A stretch of 13,013 bases of DNA from Desulfosporosinus sp. UBA4726 (GCA_002404215.1 DHJG01000172.1:2412-15424); one strand, 5' to 3'; positions 1 to 7,835 are shown, counted from the stretch's first letter. The notes: generated by a model from the letters alone, not told the origin. Program-made: numbers and translations.

Positions 1-100
1 CAGAATAAGATTATCCAGAATATCCTGACACATAAAAAAGAACCATTATACAGATACTTGATTTTGTAGCAACCATTTAATTACAGGAAGGAAAAATAAC

Positions 101-1669
101 ATGAATTTAGCAGAACAAAAGAACTTTAAACAGCCACCCCAGTCTTATTGGATGGCTTCCACGCTCCCAACCCAGTATCCAACATTAAATGAGGATTTGA
201 AAGTTGATGTTGTAATTGTCGGTGGTGGCATCACTGGTATTTCCTGTGCCTACATGCTTAATCAAGAAGGTGTAAAAACAGCAATCATTGAGGCTGATCG
301 TATTCTACAAGGTACAACTGGGCATACGACAGCAAAAATAACCTCCCAGCATGGACTGATCTACAGTAAAATTAAGAATCAAATCAGTGAAGAATTTGCC
401 AAGCAATACGCTGATGCAAATGAGTCTGCTATTCGTCTGATTGAAGGAATAGCCATTGATAATCGAATCGAGTGTGATTATGTTCCTCAATCCGCTTATA
501 TTTATACATTACAAAATGAGTATATTAGTAAGATACGTGATGAAGCAGAAGTGGCCTCTTCACTAGGGATTAAAGCTACTTTTCTAGAAGAAATACCTTT
601 GTCTTTTGATATAAAGGCTGCTGTTCGTTTTGATAATCAAGCTCAATTTCATCCACGTAAATTTTCACTCGCTCTTGCTAAAGATTATTTTAATGGTGGG
701 GGCAAGATATTTGAACAAAGTCGTGTTGTTGATATTGAAGAAAATGAAGGAGCTTATGTAATTATTACGAGTCAAGGGAAAAAGGTTACCGCCAAAAAAC
801 TAATTATTGCTTCCCACTACCCTTGTTATAATAAGCTAGGACTATATTTCAGCAGAATTTACCCGGAGAGGTCATATGTGGTGGCGATTAAGGCAAGAGG
901 AAATTATCCAGGCGGCATGTATATAGCAGCTGAAGATTCTGGGCACTCATTTCGTAATCAAATGTCAGATCATGGTGAATTGATATTAGTCGGTGGTGAA
1001 AAGCATAAAACAGGTCAGGGGGAGGATACCGCCAAACACTATGAATCCTTAATAGACTTTTCTAATGAAATTTTTACAGTAGAGGATATTCCCTACCGAT
1101 GGTCGACTCAAGACTGCATGACGTTGGATGGGCTACCTTTTGTCGGTCACTTCACATCAAAGACTCCAAATATGTATATTGCAACTGGTTACGGCAAGTG
1201 GGGTATGACCAATAGTATAGCCTCCTCTATGATTTTAAGGGATTTAATAATTTGTGGGAAAAGTCCTTGGCAAGATGTCTATAACCCCTCACGTCTAACC
1301 ATAACCGCTTCTGCTAAGAATTTTGTTGTTCAAAATCTTAATGTTGCAGATAGTCTAATAGAGGGGAAAATTTCCTTGTTGCCGGAACTTGATGAGATTA
1401 AACCTGGTGAAGGAAAAATCATTGAGGCAAAGGGACAAAGAGCCGGAGCACATAGGGATGAACAAGGTACATTACACCTTGTAGATACAACATGTACACA
1501 TATGGGCTGTGAAGTAAATTGGAACTCTGCTGAAACATCCTGGGATTGCCCTTGCCATGGCTCCAGATTTTCCAATGAAGGAGATATAATCGAAGGACCT
1601 GCAGTTAGACCCTTAGAGTTCAACAAGGATGTAAACACAATTGAGAAGTTAATCAAAGACCATTATTAA
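101..1669 (+). CDS. FAD-dependent oxidoreductase with C-terminal Rieske domain
   Basis: The 522-residue protein joins a DAO-type (glycine/D-amino-acid oxidase fold) FAD domain to a Rieske iron-sulfur domain. The Rossmann dinucleotide motif GGGITG lies at residues 41-46, with Glu64 at the end of the second strand as expected for FAD ribose binding. The Rieske domain fills about residues 425-515. Its box CTHMGC (465-470) and box CPCHGS (483-488) supply ligands Cys465, His467, Cys483 and His486, and Cys470/Cys485 can form the usual disulfide. The ATG follows AGGAAGG at 85-91 with good spacing. No signal peptide or membrane segment is seen, so it should be cytoplasmic. This fusion is a known family in spore-forming Firmicutes whose substrate is generally unassigned; an amine or amino acid is a reasonable inference only. 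It appears monocistronic. Bases 1-100 hold its leader and no recognisable gene. Confidence 0.92.
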   Translation: MNLAEQKNFKQPPQSYWMASTLPTQYPTLNEDLKVDVVIVGGGITGISCAYMLNQEGVKTAIIEADRILQGTTGHTTAKITSQHGLIYSKIKNQISEEFAKQYADANESAIRLIEGIAIDNRIECDYVPQSAYIYTLQNEYISKIRDEAEVASSLGIKATFLEEIPLSFDIKAAVRFDNQAQFHPRKFSLALAKDYFNGGGKIFEQSRVVDIEENEGAYVIITSQGKKVTAKKLIIASHYPCYNKLGLYFSRIYPERSYVVAIKARGNYPGGMYIAAEDSGHSFRNQMSDHGELILVGGEKHKTGQGEDTAKHYESLIDFSNEIFTVEDIPYRWSTQDCMTLDGLPFVGHFTSKTPNMYIATGYGKWGMTNSIASSMILRDLIICGKSPWQDVYNPSRLTITASAKNFVVQNLNVADSLIEGKISLLPELDEIKPGEGKIIEAKGQRAGAHRDEQGTLHLVDTTCTHMGCEVNWNSAETSWDCPCHGSRFSNEGDIIEGPAVRPLEFNKDVNTIEKLIKDHY

Positions 1670-1756
1670 TAGCACAGTTTTCAATAAGCTTCAGCATGGG
1701 TTTCAGCTTACATAGTGGGGTAGTGCAAATGACATCATTATAAGTATCCTTAACAG

Positions 1757-2036
1757 CTAGATACCCGGAGCAGGCATATCCGGACCTGAAATATGGTGGC
1801 GGTGACCATCATTAATTGTAGTATAAAAGTCCCAATCGTGTACATGCCATCCATTTGGCAAAGGTAATGACGGCCCCGAAATGGATCTGTAATAATGAGA
1901 ATGTCCGTGTTCGTACATTACCCAGCTTTCCGAATGGTGAACATGACCACCATCTGGGGATGGAACAGCCGGACCGGTAATATCCAAGCATTGATGTGCA
2001 TGTCCATGATTGCAGGACGTATGGGTAACGCTTCAT
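1757..2036 (-). pseudogene. YmaF-family His-rich repeat protein, apparently frameshifted
   Basis: The main open part (1757-1987) encodes about 76 residues made of repeats of the form I-S/T-G-P-x-x-P-x-P-D/N-G-x-H-V-H followed by G-H-x-H about 15 residues later. This is the pattern of the YmaF family, small His-rich proteins of unknown function in spore formers. That frame has only a TTG (1987-1985) as start and is closed by TGA farther upstream. In the neighbouring frame an ATG at 2036-2034 begins MKRYPYVLQSW. Removing one base at 2003 joins the two into MKRYPYVLQSWHAHQCLD followed by ITGP, giving a continuous His-rich protein of about 92 residues. I therefore read it as one gene with a single-base insertion, or a sequencing error. 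No convincing ribosome binding site precedes the ATG, consistent with decay or with a missed start. The paired histidines suggest metal binding, which is inference. Confidence 0.6.
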
Positions 2037-2038
2037 GA

Positions 2039-2137
2039 TTTTATATACGGAAGCACTTTACGAACAATCTTAGTGCGCTACTTGAGAAATACTTTAAGTC
2101 CTTGGTGCAGGTAGAACGGAGAAAACGAAAAAGTTAA
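2039..2137 (+). pseudogene. Possible 3' remnant of an unidentified gene
   Basis: A start-less open frame of 32 codons reads as a plausible basic protein tail: LSALLEKYFKSLVQVERRKR at 2069-2128, then KS and TAA at 2135-2137. Ten bases later begins a strong terminator hairpin, which is the spacing expected for a real gene end. No start codon with a ribosome binding site exists, and the region upstream is occupied by the YmaF-like gene on the other strand. It could be the last piece of a deleted gene or a chance frame. I do not recognise the family. Confidence 0.25.
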
Positions 2138-2147
2138 TTTCATAGAT

Positions 2148-2179
2148 AAAAGGTCCTGGAGAGCACTCCGGGACCTTTT
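2148..2179. terminator. Strong stem-loop terminator, probably bidirectional
   Basis: A 14-base stem, AAAAGGTCCTGGAG against CTCCGGGACCTTTT with one mismatched position, encloses the 4-base loop AGCA. The flanking A and T runs mean it can end transcripts on either strand. On the minus strand it lies 111 bases after the manganese catalase stop codon; on the plus strand it lies 10 bases after the possible gene remnant ending at 2137. Confidence 0.75.
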
Positions 2180-2289
2180 ATAGTCTTCTTTGAGTATTAA
2201 GTATCAACTGTGGGTAGATCAGGCAGAGCACAAACCCTTGTCGTAGCAAGGAGCTATGTCGGTTTGTTGATTTTCCTTATTCGAAACAT

Positions 2290-3105
2290 TTAATTTACGG
2301 TTTTATCAGTATTCTGAGGTTGTGGTTGCGAGTATTGAGGATTGTTACGCGTATGGTCCTGATAACCAGGCCCAACTTCCTTAGTTCCACTCGGTTTGGG
2401 GTCTTTTCCATACTGAGCAGGCCCGCCATACTTCTCATTTGGGTTATCTTCATAAGAGATACCGTTACCCTCGTTCCACGGACCACGACTATCGCCCTGA
2501 CCTGTGGACATATTCATGTACTTCTTAGAAAAATCCGAATCCCGGAAATCTTTATTAACTCCACTACTCTTTAAAGTCTCGATCGCTTGCATAAAGGAAA
2601 AGTTATGAGATTCCTCGCGACTTAAGAGGAATCGAATCATATCTTTGACTCCTGCATCATCCGTCTGTTGCAGAAGGCGCTCATAAATGAGCTTAGCCCG
2701 TAATTCTGCTCCTGCATTTGATGAAAGATCTGTATAGAGATCCCCAGTTGAATTGACGAAGTTTGCTGTCCAGGGCACTCCCGCAGAGTTTACGAGGAGT
2801 GGCCCCCCCCCGAGTAAAGCCATATGATTGGCTGGGAAATCCTTTGGAATACTATCAACAGGGCCAATCAGCATCGCAAGACACTCTCCCACCATTTCCA
2901 AATGGCTTAACTCTTCAGCCGCGATATCTTGCAACAAATCCCGGATTTGAGGATTATTACACCCTAAGCTCTGTGAGAAATACTGCATGGCCGCTTTAAG
3001 CTCACCATTTCCTCCTCCAAATTGTTCTAGTAGTAAAACCGCGAAACGTGGGTCTGGCCGATCGACATGTACGGTATATTCCATATCTTTGACATGTTTA
3101 AACAC
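2290..3105 (-). CDS. Manganese (non-heme) catalase
   Basis: The 271-residue protein matches the di-manganese catalase / CotJC family, which disproportionates hydrogen peroxide. Ligand residues fall at the spacing known from the Lactobacillus plantarum enzyme: Glu35 (GNGELKAAMQY), Glu65 and His68 (EELSHLEM), Glu134 (GAELRAKLIYERL) and His167 (REESHNFSF). The ferritin-like four-helix core covers about residues 20-185. The C-terminal 85 residues are Gly/Pro/Asn/Gln rich and probably disordered, making it longer than the spore-coat CotJC proteins of about 190 residues. The start is GTG at 3105, since MFKHVK fits the family N-terminus and AAGGGGG lies 7 bases upstream; an ATG at codon 8 is less likely. 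Codons 99-101 (Gly-Gly-Gly) are encoded by nine consecutive G (plus-strand C at 2803-2811), a slippage-prone tract. Its upstream neighbour on the same strand ends 112 bases before, and an inverted repeat lies between them. Confidence 0.93.
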   Translation of the reverse strand: MFKHVKDMEYTVHVDRPDPRFAVLLLEQFGGGNGELKAAMQYFSQSLGCNNPQIRDLLQDIAAEELSHLEMVGECLAMLIGPVDSIPKDFPANHMALLGGGPLLVNSAGVPWTANFVNSTGDLYTDLSSNAGAELRAKLIYERLLQQTDDAGVKDMIRFLLSREESHNFSFMQAIETLKSSGVNKDFRDSDFSKKYMNMSTGQGDSRGPWNEGNGISYEDNPNEKYGGPAQYGKDPKPSGTKEVGPGYQDHTRNNPQYSQPQPQNTDKTVN

Positions 3106-3129
3106 TTAATAACCCCCTTCATACTAATT

Positions 3130-3167
3130 CGAGTATATTATTTGTTAAGCATTGAATTTTATACTCG
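3130..3167 (-). promoter_or_regulatory. Inverted repeat upstream of the catalase, with a -10-like element
   Basis: Perfect 8-base arms CGAGTATA (3130-3137) and TATACTCG (3160-3167) flank 22 bases, placing like half-sites about 30 bases centre to centre. On the minus strand the proximal arm supplies TATACT, a fair -10 element 27 bases before the GTG start. No good TTGACA-like -35 is found, so either an activator or an alternative sigma factor would be needed. A role as a regulator-binding site is inference. Confidence 0.4.
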
Positions 3168-3217
3168 TTTTCATATTTACGGCTGATCAATGTTTGTACA
3201 GGTTTGGTAGTTTCGTT

Positions 3218-4381
3218 TCATTCATGATCCTCTTTACTATAAACTACATGACCATTAATAATCGTAAACTTGATCTTTGAATTTAAATCAAAGGGTTTAC
3301 CTGTGAAAACTATAATATCAGCATCCATTCCTTGGTTAAGAAGACCAATCCGCTGATGACATTCCAATAGTTCGGCTGGGTGGATTGTTAAGCACTTCAA
3401 AGCCTGGTGCTCTTTAAGACCCTCTGAAATTGCGAGAGCCGCGACGGTTCTTAACTGTTCAACAGCGTTATAGGGATGATCGGATATCAAGGAAACCTTC
3501 ACTCCCGCATTTGTTAACTTTAAAACAGAACCGTAATTTCTACTTTTCAGCTCCATTTTAATCCTTGGGGTAAGCATAGGTCCGTATGCCACTGGAATAT
3601 TTCGTTCAACTAAATAATCTGCTACTAAATCAGCTTCAGTCCCATGTTCTATAACTAACTTCTTGATTTTAAATTCTTCTGCAATTCGAACAGCAGTAAT
3701 AATATCATCCGCCCTATGAGCGTGAGCCCTTAATGAGATCTCCCCTTTTAATAGTGGAATAACCGCTTCTAAACGTATATCTCTTTTCTTAAGTTTACCG
3801 TTTTTCTGCTCCTCCATGTAATCTTCAGTCTTCATAAATAACTCTCGAATCAGACCCGCAGTCCCCATTCTTGTTACTGGGCACTTGTTATTAACTCCGT
3901 AAGTAGTAATCGGATTTTCACCTAGGGCAATCTTTAAACCTGCAGGGCTTCTAATGATCATTTGATCAATAATTTGGCCCGCAGTTTTAATTACTAGATT
4001 TAATCCACCTACTGCATTATTACTACCAGGCCCAATCATAACAGTTGTGACACCTGCTTTAATAGCATCTTTGAAGGCAATGTCTCTAGAATTAATAGCA
4101 TCTATAGCTCTTAAATGTGGGGTAACAGAATCAGACGTTTCGTTGTTATCTACGCCAATTTTACCTGTAGCCTCTTCAATAATACCTAAATGAGTATGGC
4201 AATCAATAAAACCAGGTAAAACGTGGTTTTCCTTTATATCCATTACGATGCAGTCCTCAGGGATATCAGAAATGACTTGAGAAATTCGAGCTATCTTGCC
4301 GTCTCGGATTAAGATATCCTGCTTTATGAGCTCACCGTTATTTAAATCACAGGTTAAACAATTTTTTAATAAAGTCGGCAT
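3218..4381 (-). CDS. Metal-dependent amidohydrolase (imidazolonepropionase-like, COG1228 type)
   Basis: This 387-residue cytoplasmic protein has the amidohydrolase-superfamily layout. There is an N-terminal beta-sandwich piece (about 1-55), then PGFIDCHTHLG with metal ligands His62 and His64. A TIM-barrel core follows with RAHAHRADD (His220/His222), VIEHGTEAD (His246) and ISDHP (Asp301), and the C-terminal GMDADIIVFTG segment closes the sandwich. The start is set by ATG 4381-4379 with AGAGGTG just upstream; the open frame extends 22 codons farther but that part does not look like the family. The closest types I recall are uncharacterised amidohydrolases related to imidazolonepropionase and Xaa-Arg dipeptidases; it is not a close match to E. 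coli IadA. It diverges from the cyanophycin synthetase gene, so hydrolysis of an Asp-Arg-derived peptide is a tempting but untested role. Confidence 0.82.
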   Translation of the reverse strand: MPTLLKNCLTCDLNNGELIKQDILIRDGKIARISQVISDIPEDCIVMDIKENHVLPGFIDCHTHLGIIEEATGKIGVDNNETSDSVTPHLRAIDAINSRDIAFKDAIKAGVTTVMIGPGSNNAVGGLNLVIKTAGQIIDQMIIRSPAGLKIALGENPITTYGVNNKCPVTRMGTAGLIRELFMKTEDYMEEQKNGKLKKRDIRLEAVIPLLKGEISLRAHAHRADDIITAVRIAEEFKIKKLVIEHGTEADLVADYLVERNIPVAYGPMLTPRIKMELKSRNYGSVLKLTNAGVKVSLISDHPYNAVEQLRTVAALAISEGLKEHQALKCLTIHPAELLECHQRIGLLNQGMDADIIVFTGKPFDLNSKIKFTIINGHVVYSKEDHE

Positions 4382-4754
4382 TCTTTCACCTCTGTTGTTG
4401 AAAACAAAAGTGACTCCCCTATCCGAGCAAGTCACTTTGGAAATCAATTTCTGATCTTTCTATTCTTATTATTAACCGCTTTGAAAATTCCATTCAGCTA
4501 AGGCAACTTCTTGCGGAGAATAGCAAAACATACCAGCGTACATGTTCTGTTCATGGATATATTAGTATGGCGTGGAAGTTCAAGCAATCCTTTAAGATAC
4601 AGACGGGGAGCATAACACTCTCCCTTTCCGAGATCTAAGATAGTATTACCTTAGCCTAGTTTTCATGCGGATTTTAAAATTCTATTGTTACTTTTACCTG
4701 ACGTCTATAAGAAACACATTATGAATGTTAAATATTCGACAGGAGGACAGCTTC
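4382..4754. other. Divergent intergenic region between amidohydrolase and cphA
   Basis: This 373-base stretch must hold the promoters of both divergent genes. A weak plus-strand candidate is TTGTTA (4685-4690) with TATAAG (4706-4711), but the 15-base spacer is short. Two coding-like fragments cannot be assigned. One is a plus-strand frame open for 74 codons from 4414 to the TAA at 4636-4638, with only one ATG (4567) near its end. The other is a minus-strand 23-codon frame at 4472-4543 reading MYAGMFCYSPQEVALAEWNF. Neither has a ribosome binding site. They may be remnants of deleted genes or chance. Confidence 0.4.
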
Positions 4755-7370
4755 GTGAAAATTATTAGTTCCAAGGTCTTTTCGGGTAGGAATATATATT
4801 CCCACAAAAGATGCATCCGACTGGACCTAGATTTAGAAGGGTATAGTCAAATCCCAAGTAAGAAGATTAAGAATTTCAATTCCAATCTAATAAGTATACT
4901 ACCAGAACTTACTAAACATCGGTGTGGTATTGACGAAGAAAGAGGCTTTATTAAGAGACTCACAGAGGGAACCTATTTGGCACATGTAGCGGAACATATT
5001 ATTATAGCCCTTCACAATATGATTGGCCTGGAAGTAAGTTATGGAAAAGCTAGGGAGATATCCGGGGAAAATTACTATGTCATTTATCAATATGAATATA
5101 TGAATACCGGGCTTGAGGCTGGAAATACAGCAGTTGATCTCATTAATTCATTAATTAATAAGGCGTCCTTCAATTTAGACTCGAGATTAGAGAACTTAAA
5201 GGAACTATTAGTGACTGAACGACTAGGCTTAAGTACTCTCGATATTTGTAACGAGGCCAAGAAAAGAGGAATCCCAGTCTTAAGAATAGGGCAAGAAAGC
5301 ATATTTCAATTAGGTTACGGAAAGCACGCTAAGACTATACAAGCTACCTTGGGTAATGATACAAAGGAAATAGCTGTGAGCATTGCACAGGATAAATTAC
5401 TAACTAAAGAACTACTAAGTTTGCATTGTCTACCTGTCGCCTATGGCAGGAAAACCCTGAGTAAGCTTGATGCTATTTCTGGTGCTCAGGAAATTGGTTA
5501 TCCCGTGGTACTTAAACCCCAGTATGGAAATCAAGGCAAGGGGGTTATTGCCAATATCAACGATGATACAGCGTTATCCAGTGCCTATGACCTTTTGATT
5601 AAGGATTACCCAAATATTATTATTGAAAAGCATATACACGGAAATGACTATAGAGTATGCAGCGTTTATGGAGATATCGTTGCAGTCTCAGAACGAATCC
5701 CCCCCTACATCATAGGAGATGGATTAAGTTCTATTGAGCAGCTTATAAGTACTATGAATGAGGATACTCGCAGAGGTGAGGATCATGAAAAGGAATTAAC
5801 TAAGATCAAAATCGATGCTACCCTGATAGCTTACTTAAAACAAAAGAACTATTCCTTAGAGTCTCTCCTTCCTAAAGAACAAAAATTAACGTTAAAGGAT
5901 AATGCGAATTTATCAACCGGTGGTTTTGCCATCGATCATACAGACTCAATATGTGAGGAAAATATAGAACTCTGCCAAAGGGCTGCTTGTGCTATTGGAC
6001 TGGATATTTGCGGCATTGATCTGCTATGTCAGGATATTAGTAAACCTCTTACTGAAGGCGGTGCAATCATTGAAATCAACGCTGCACCCGGTATTAGAAT
6101 GCATCATAATCCATATAGTGGAACCAAGCGCAATGTTGCAGGGCACATTGTTGATAAGTTGTTTAAGGATAGACCAGAAAGGTTCCCATTGGTAGCAATA
6201 ACAGGTACCAATGGGAAAACCACGACTACTAGACTCATTGCCCACATCCTTTCTCTTGCAGGCTATAGTGTTGGGATGACTACAACGGATGGAATTTATA
6301 TAAATGGAAAGTGTATATTTAAAGGGGATACCACAGGCCCTCAGAGCGCCTTAGCTATACTTATGAATAAAGACATCGATGCAGCAGTCCTGGAAACTGC
6401 TAGGGGGGGAATAATAAAAGGAGGTTTGGCCTATGACGTTGCCGATGTCGGAGTTATCACCAACATTACTCAGGATCACCTAGGGCTCGATGAAGTGGAA
6501 ACTCTGGAAGACTTGGCAAAAGTGAAAGCGTTGGTGGGAGAAGCGGTAAAAGAAGATGGCTACGTTGTTATTAATGGCGATGATACGATGAGTCTAAGTA
6601 TCTTACACCGCTTCAAGAGTAAACTTATTGTTTTTTCTTATCATAAAGACAATGAAGTCCTACGAGCTAACCTGAGAAACGGTGGGTATGGAGTCTATGT
6701 CGATGAGGGCAATATCATTATCCAGAAGGACTCTCAATCTGAAACGTTGATCGATATTAAAAGTATTGGAATTACGCTAAATGGCGTTCTGCGATATAAC
6801 ATTGAAAATGCCATGGCTTCATGTGCTGCCGCAATAGGACTAGGTATCAATTATAAGACGATTGGACAGGGTTTAATGTCCTTTTACTGTAATCAGAATC
6901 CCGGACGATTTAATATGTACTTAGTGAATAATAAACGAGTTATTTTAGACTATGGACACAATAAAGAAGGCTATCAAAGCGTCCTCGATGGTCTTAAGTA
7001 TATCGAACACAATAGACTTATCGGAGTTATTGGAGTGCCAGGAGATAGACTAGACAAGGATATCCTAGAAATTGGCAGATGTGCTGGAGAAAACTTTGAT
7101 TATATTTTCATAAAAGAAGATGAGGATAATAGAGGCAGGGCTGATGGCGAGGTTGCCAATCTATTAGAAAAAGGAGTCCTGACATCAGGATTTCACACAA
7201 ACAATCTGCAGAAAATTGCAGAGGAGACGGAGGCTTTTAAAGCAGCCTTAGGTCTCGCAGAACCAGAGGATATTGTCATTGTTTTCTTCGAACACTCTGA
7301 ACAGCTTATTGAAATAATGAAAAGTACAATTGATGAAATGAAATTTGATACTAAATTAACTGCAAAATGA
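4755..7370 (+). CDS. cphA: Cyanophycin synthetase
   Basis: The 871-residue enzyme has the normal CphA length and domain order, and would polymerise Asp and Arg into cyanophycin (multi-L-arginyl-poly-L-aspartate) using ATP. The N domain (about 1-160) carries HVAEH at 77-81, an HxxEH pattern like the hydrolytic site reported in the N domain of some CphA1 enzymes. The ATP-grasp domain, which adds Asp, has GYPVVLKPQYGNQGKG with the glycine-rich loop at 258-263. The Mur-ligase-like domain, which adds Arg, has the P-loop GTNGKTTT at 484-491, TQDHLG, and the C-terminal GVIGVPGDR. The start is GTG 4755, because AGGAGG at 4741-4746 sits 8 bases before it; an upstream in-frame ATG at 4725 would bury that site. 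It diverges from an amidohydrolase and is followed by rbfA after 60 bases. No cyanophycinase (cphB) is in the window. Cyanophycin here would be a nitrogen reserve. Confidence 0.95.
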   Translation: MKIISSKVFSGRNIYSHKRCIRLDLDLEGYSQIPSKKIKNFNSNLISILPELTKHRCGIDEERGFIKRLTEGTYLAHVAEHIIIALHNMIGLEVSYGKAREISGENYYVIYQYEYMNTGLEAGNTAVDLINSLINKASFNLDSRLENLKELLVTERLGLSTLDICNEAKKRGIPVLRIGQESIFQLGYGKHAKTIQATLGNDTKEIAVSIAQDKLLTKELLSLHCLPVAYGRKTLSKLDAISGAQEIGYPVVLKPQYGNQGKGVIANINDDTALSSAYDLLIKDYPNIIIEKHIHGNDYRVCSVYGDIVAVSERIPPYIIGDGLSSIEQLISTMNEDTRRGEDHEKELTKIKIDATLIAYLKQKNYSLESLLPKEQKLTLKDNANLSTGGFAIDHTDSICEENIELCQRAACAIGLDICGIDLLCQDISKPLTEGGAIIEINAAPGIRMHHNPYSGTKRNVAGHIVDKLFKDRPERFPLVAITGTNGKTTTTRLIAHILSLAGYSVGMTTTDGIYINGKCIFKGDTTGPQSALAILMNKDIDAAVLETARGGIIKGGLAYDVADVGVITNITQDHLGLDEVETLEDLAKVKALVGEAVKEDGYVVINGDDTMSLSILHRFKSKLIVFSYHKDNEVLRANLRNGGYGVYVDEGNIIIQKDSQSETLIDIKSIGITLNGVLRYNIENAMASCAAAIGLGINYKTIGQGLMSFYCNQNPGRFNMYLVNNKRVILDYGHNKEGYQSVLDGLKYIEHNRLIGVIGVPGDRLDKDILEIGRCAGENFDYIFIKEDEDNRGRADGEVANLLEKGVLTSGFHTNNLQKIAEETEAFKAALGLAEPEDIVIVFFEHSEQLIEIMKSTIDEMKFDTKLTAK

Positions 7371-7399
7371 ACAGAGCGTTTCTCAGTGAAATAGTAACA

Positions 7400-7417
7400 T
7401 GCACTTTAGAAAGTGCA
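7400..7417 (+). promoter_or_regulatory. Perfect hairpin just before the rbfA ribosome binding site
   Basis: TGCACTTT (7400-7407) and AAAGTGCA (7410-7417) are exact reverse complements and end 2 bases before the rbfA Shine-Dalgarno GGAGG (7420-7424). There is no T run, so it is not an intrinsic terminator. It could modulate rbfA translation, stabilise or process a cphA-rbfA transcript, or be an operator. All three are inference. Confidence 0.4.
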
Positions 7418-7430
7418 CTGGAGGAAAGAG

Positions 7431-7784
7431 ATGCCAAACTATCGACCTAACCGCTTAGCCGAAACACTCAAGGAAGAAATCTCACAACTAATTCTAATGG
7501 AATTAAAGGATCCTAGGATTGGGTTTGTAACCGTTACGGGTATAGATGTGACAAATGACTTGGCCCATGCAAAGGTATCTATCAGTGTTCTGGCAAGTGA
7601 AGATGAAGGAAAAGCGTCCTTAGAGACACTTAACAGTGCAGCGGGGTTTATAAGAAATGAAATCGGGAAACGCGTAAAGCTACGACACATACCAAATATC
7701 ACTTTTATACATGATCCTTCTATACAACACGGTGCACATATTGCCCAGTTGTTACGGGATGTTGGTGTATCTAAAGAGAAATAG
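7431..7784 (+). CDS. rbfA: 30S ribosome-binding factor A
   Basis: The 117-residue protein matches RbfA across its length. The family is a single KH-like domain that binds the 30S subunit near helix 1 of 16S rRNA and helps late maturation and cold adaptation. Recognisable blocks are RLAETLKEEISQLI at the N-terminus, LKDPRIGFVTVTGIDVTNDL, the interrupted-helix segment NSAAGFIRNEIGKR, and a C-terminal DPSIQHGAHI. The start is ATG 7431, preceded by GGAGG at 7420-7424; an in-frame ATG at 7413 lies before that site and is rejected. The position is odd: in most Firmicutes rbfA lies in the nusA-infB-rbfA-truB operon, but here it follows cphA and is closed by its own terminator. It may be a second copy or a relocated single copy. 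Confidence 0.93.
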   Translation: MPNYRPNRLAETLKEEISQLILMELKDPRIGFVTVTGIDVTNDLAHAKVSISVLASEDEGKASLETLNSAAGFIRNEIGKRVKLRHIPNITFIHDPSIQHGAHIAQLLRDVGVSKEK

Positions 7785-7835
7785 TAAGGAAAAATCTATG
7801 GATGAAATGTATAAGAGTACCTGGTATATACAACT

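Noticed and set aside
1330..1656. Long minus-strand open frame of 108 codons
   Set aside because: It lies opposite the Rieske domain and shows no family features; it mirrors the real gene.
1685..1712. AAGCT...AGCTT repeat after the FAD oxidoreductase as a terminator
   Set aside because: Only five pairing bases, long loop, no T run.
2225..2275. Nested hairpin ACAAACC...GGTTTGT with an inner CCTTG...CAAGG near the catalase 3' end
   Set aside because: Large asymmetric bulge and no T run on the catalase strand; the hairpin at 2148-2179 is a far better terminator.
4567..4638. 23-residue frame starting MAWKFKQSFKIQ, faintly like a DUF4236 N-terminus
   Set aside because: No ribosome binding site and too short; kept only as part of the unassigned stretch.
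4721..4740. GAAT...ATTC near the cphA start as an ARG box for an ArgR-type regulator
   Set aside because: The half-sites are separated by 7 bases instead of the 4 expected in a TGAAT-N4-ATTCA box, and the outer bases do not match.
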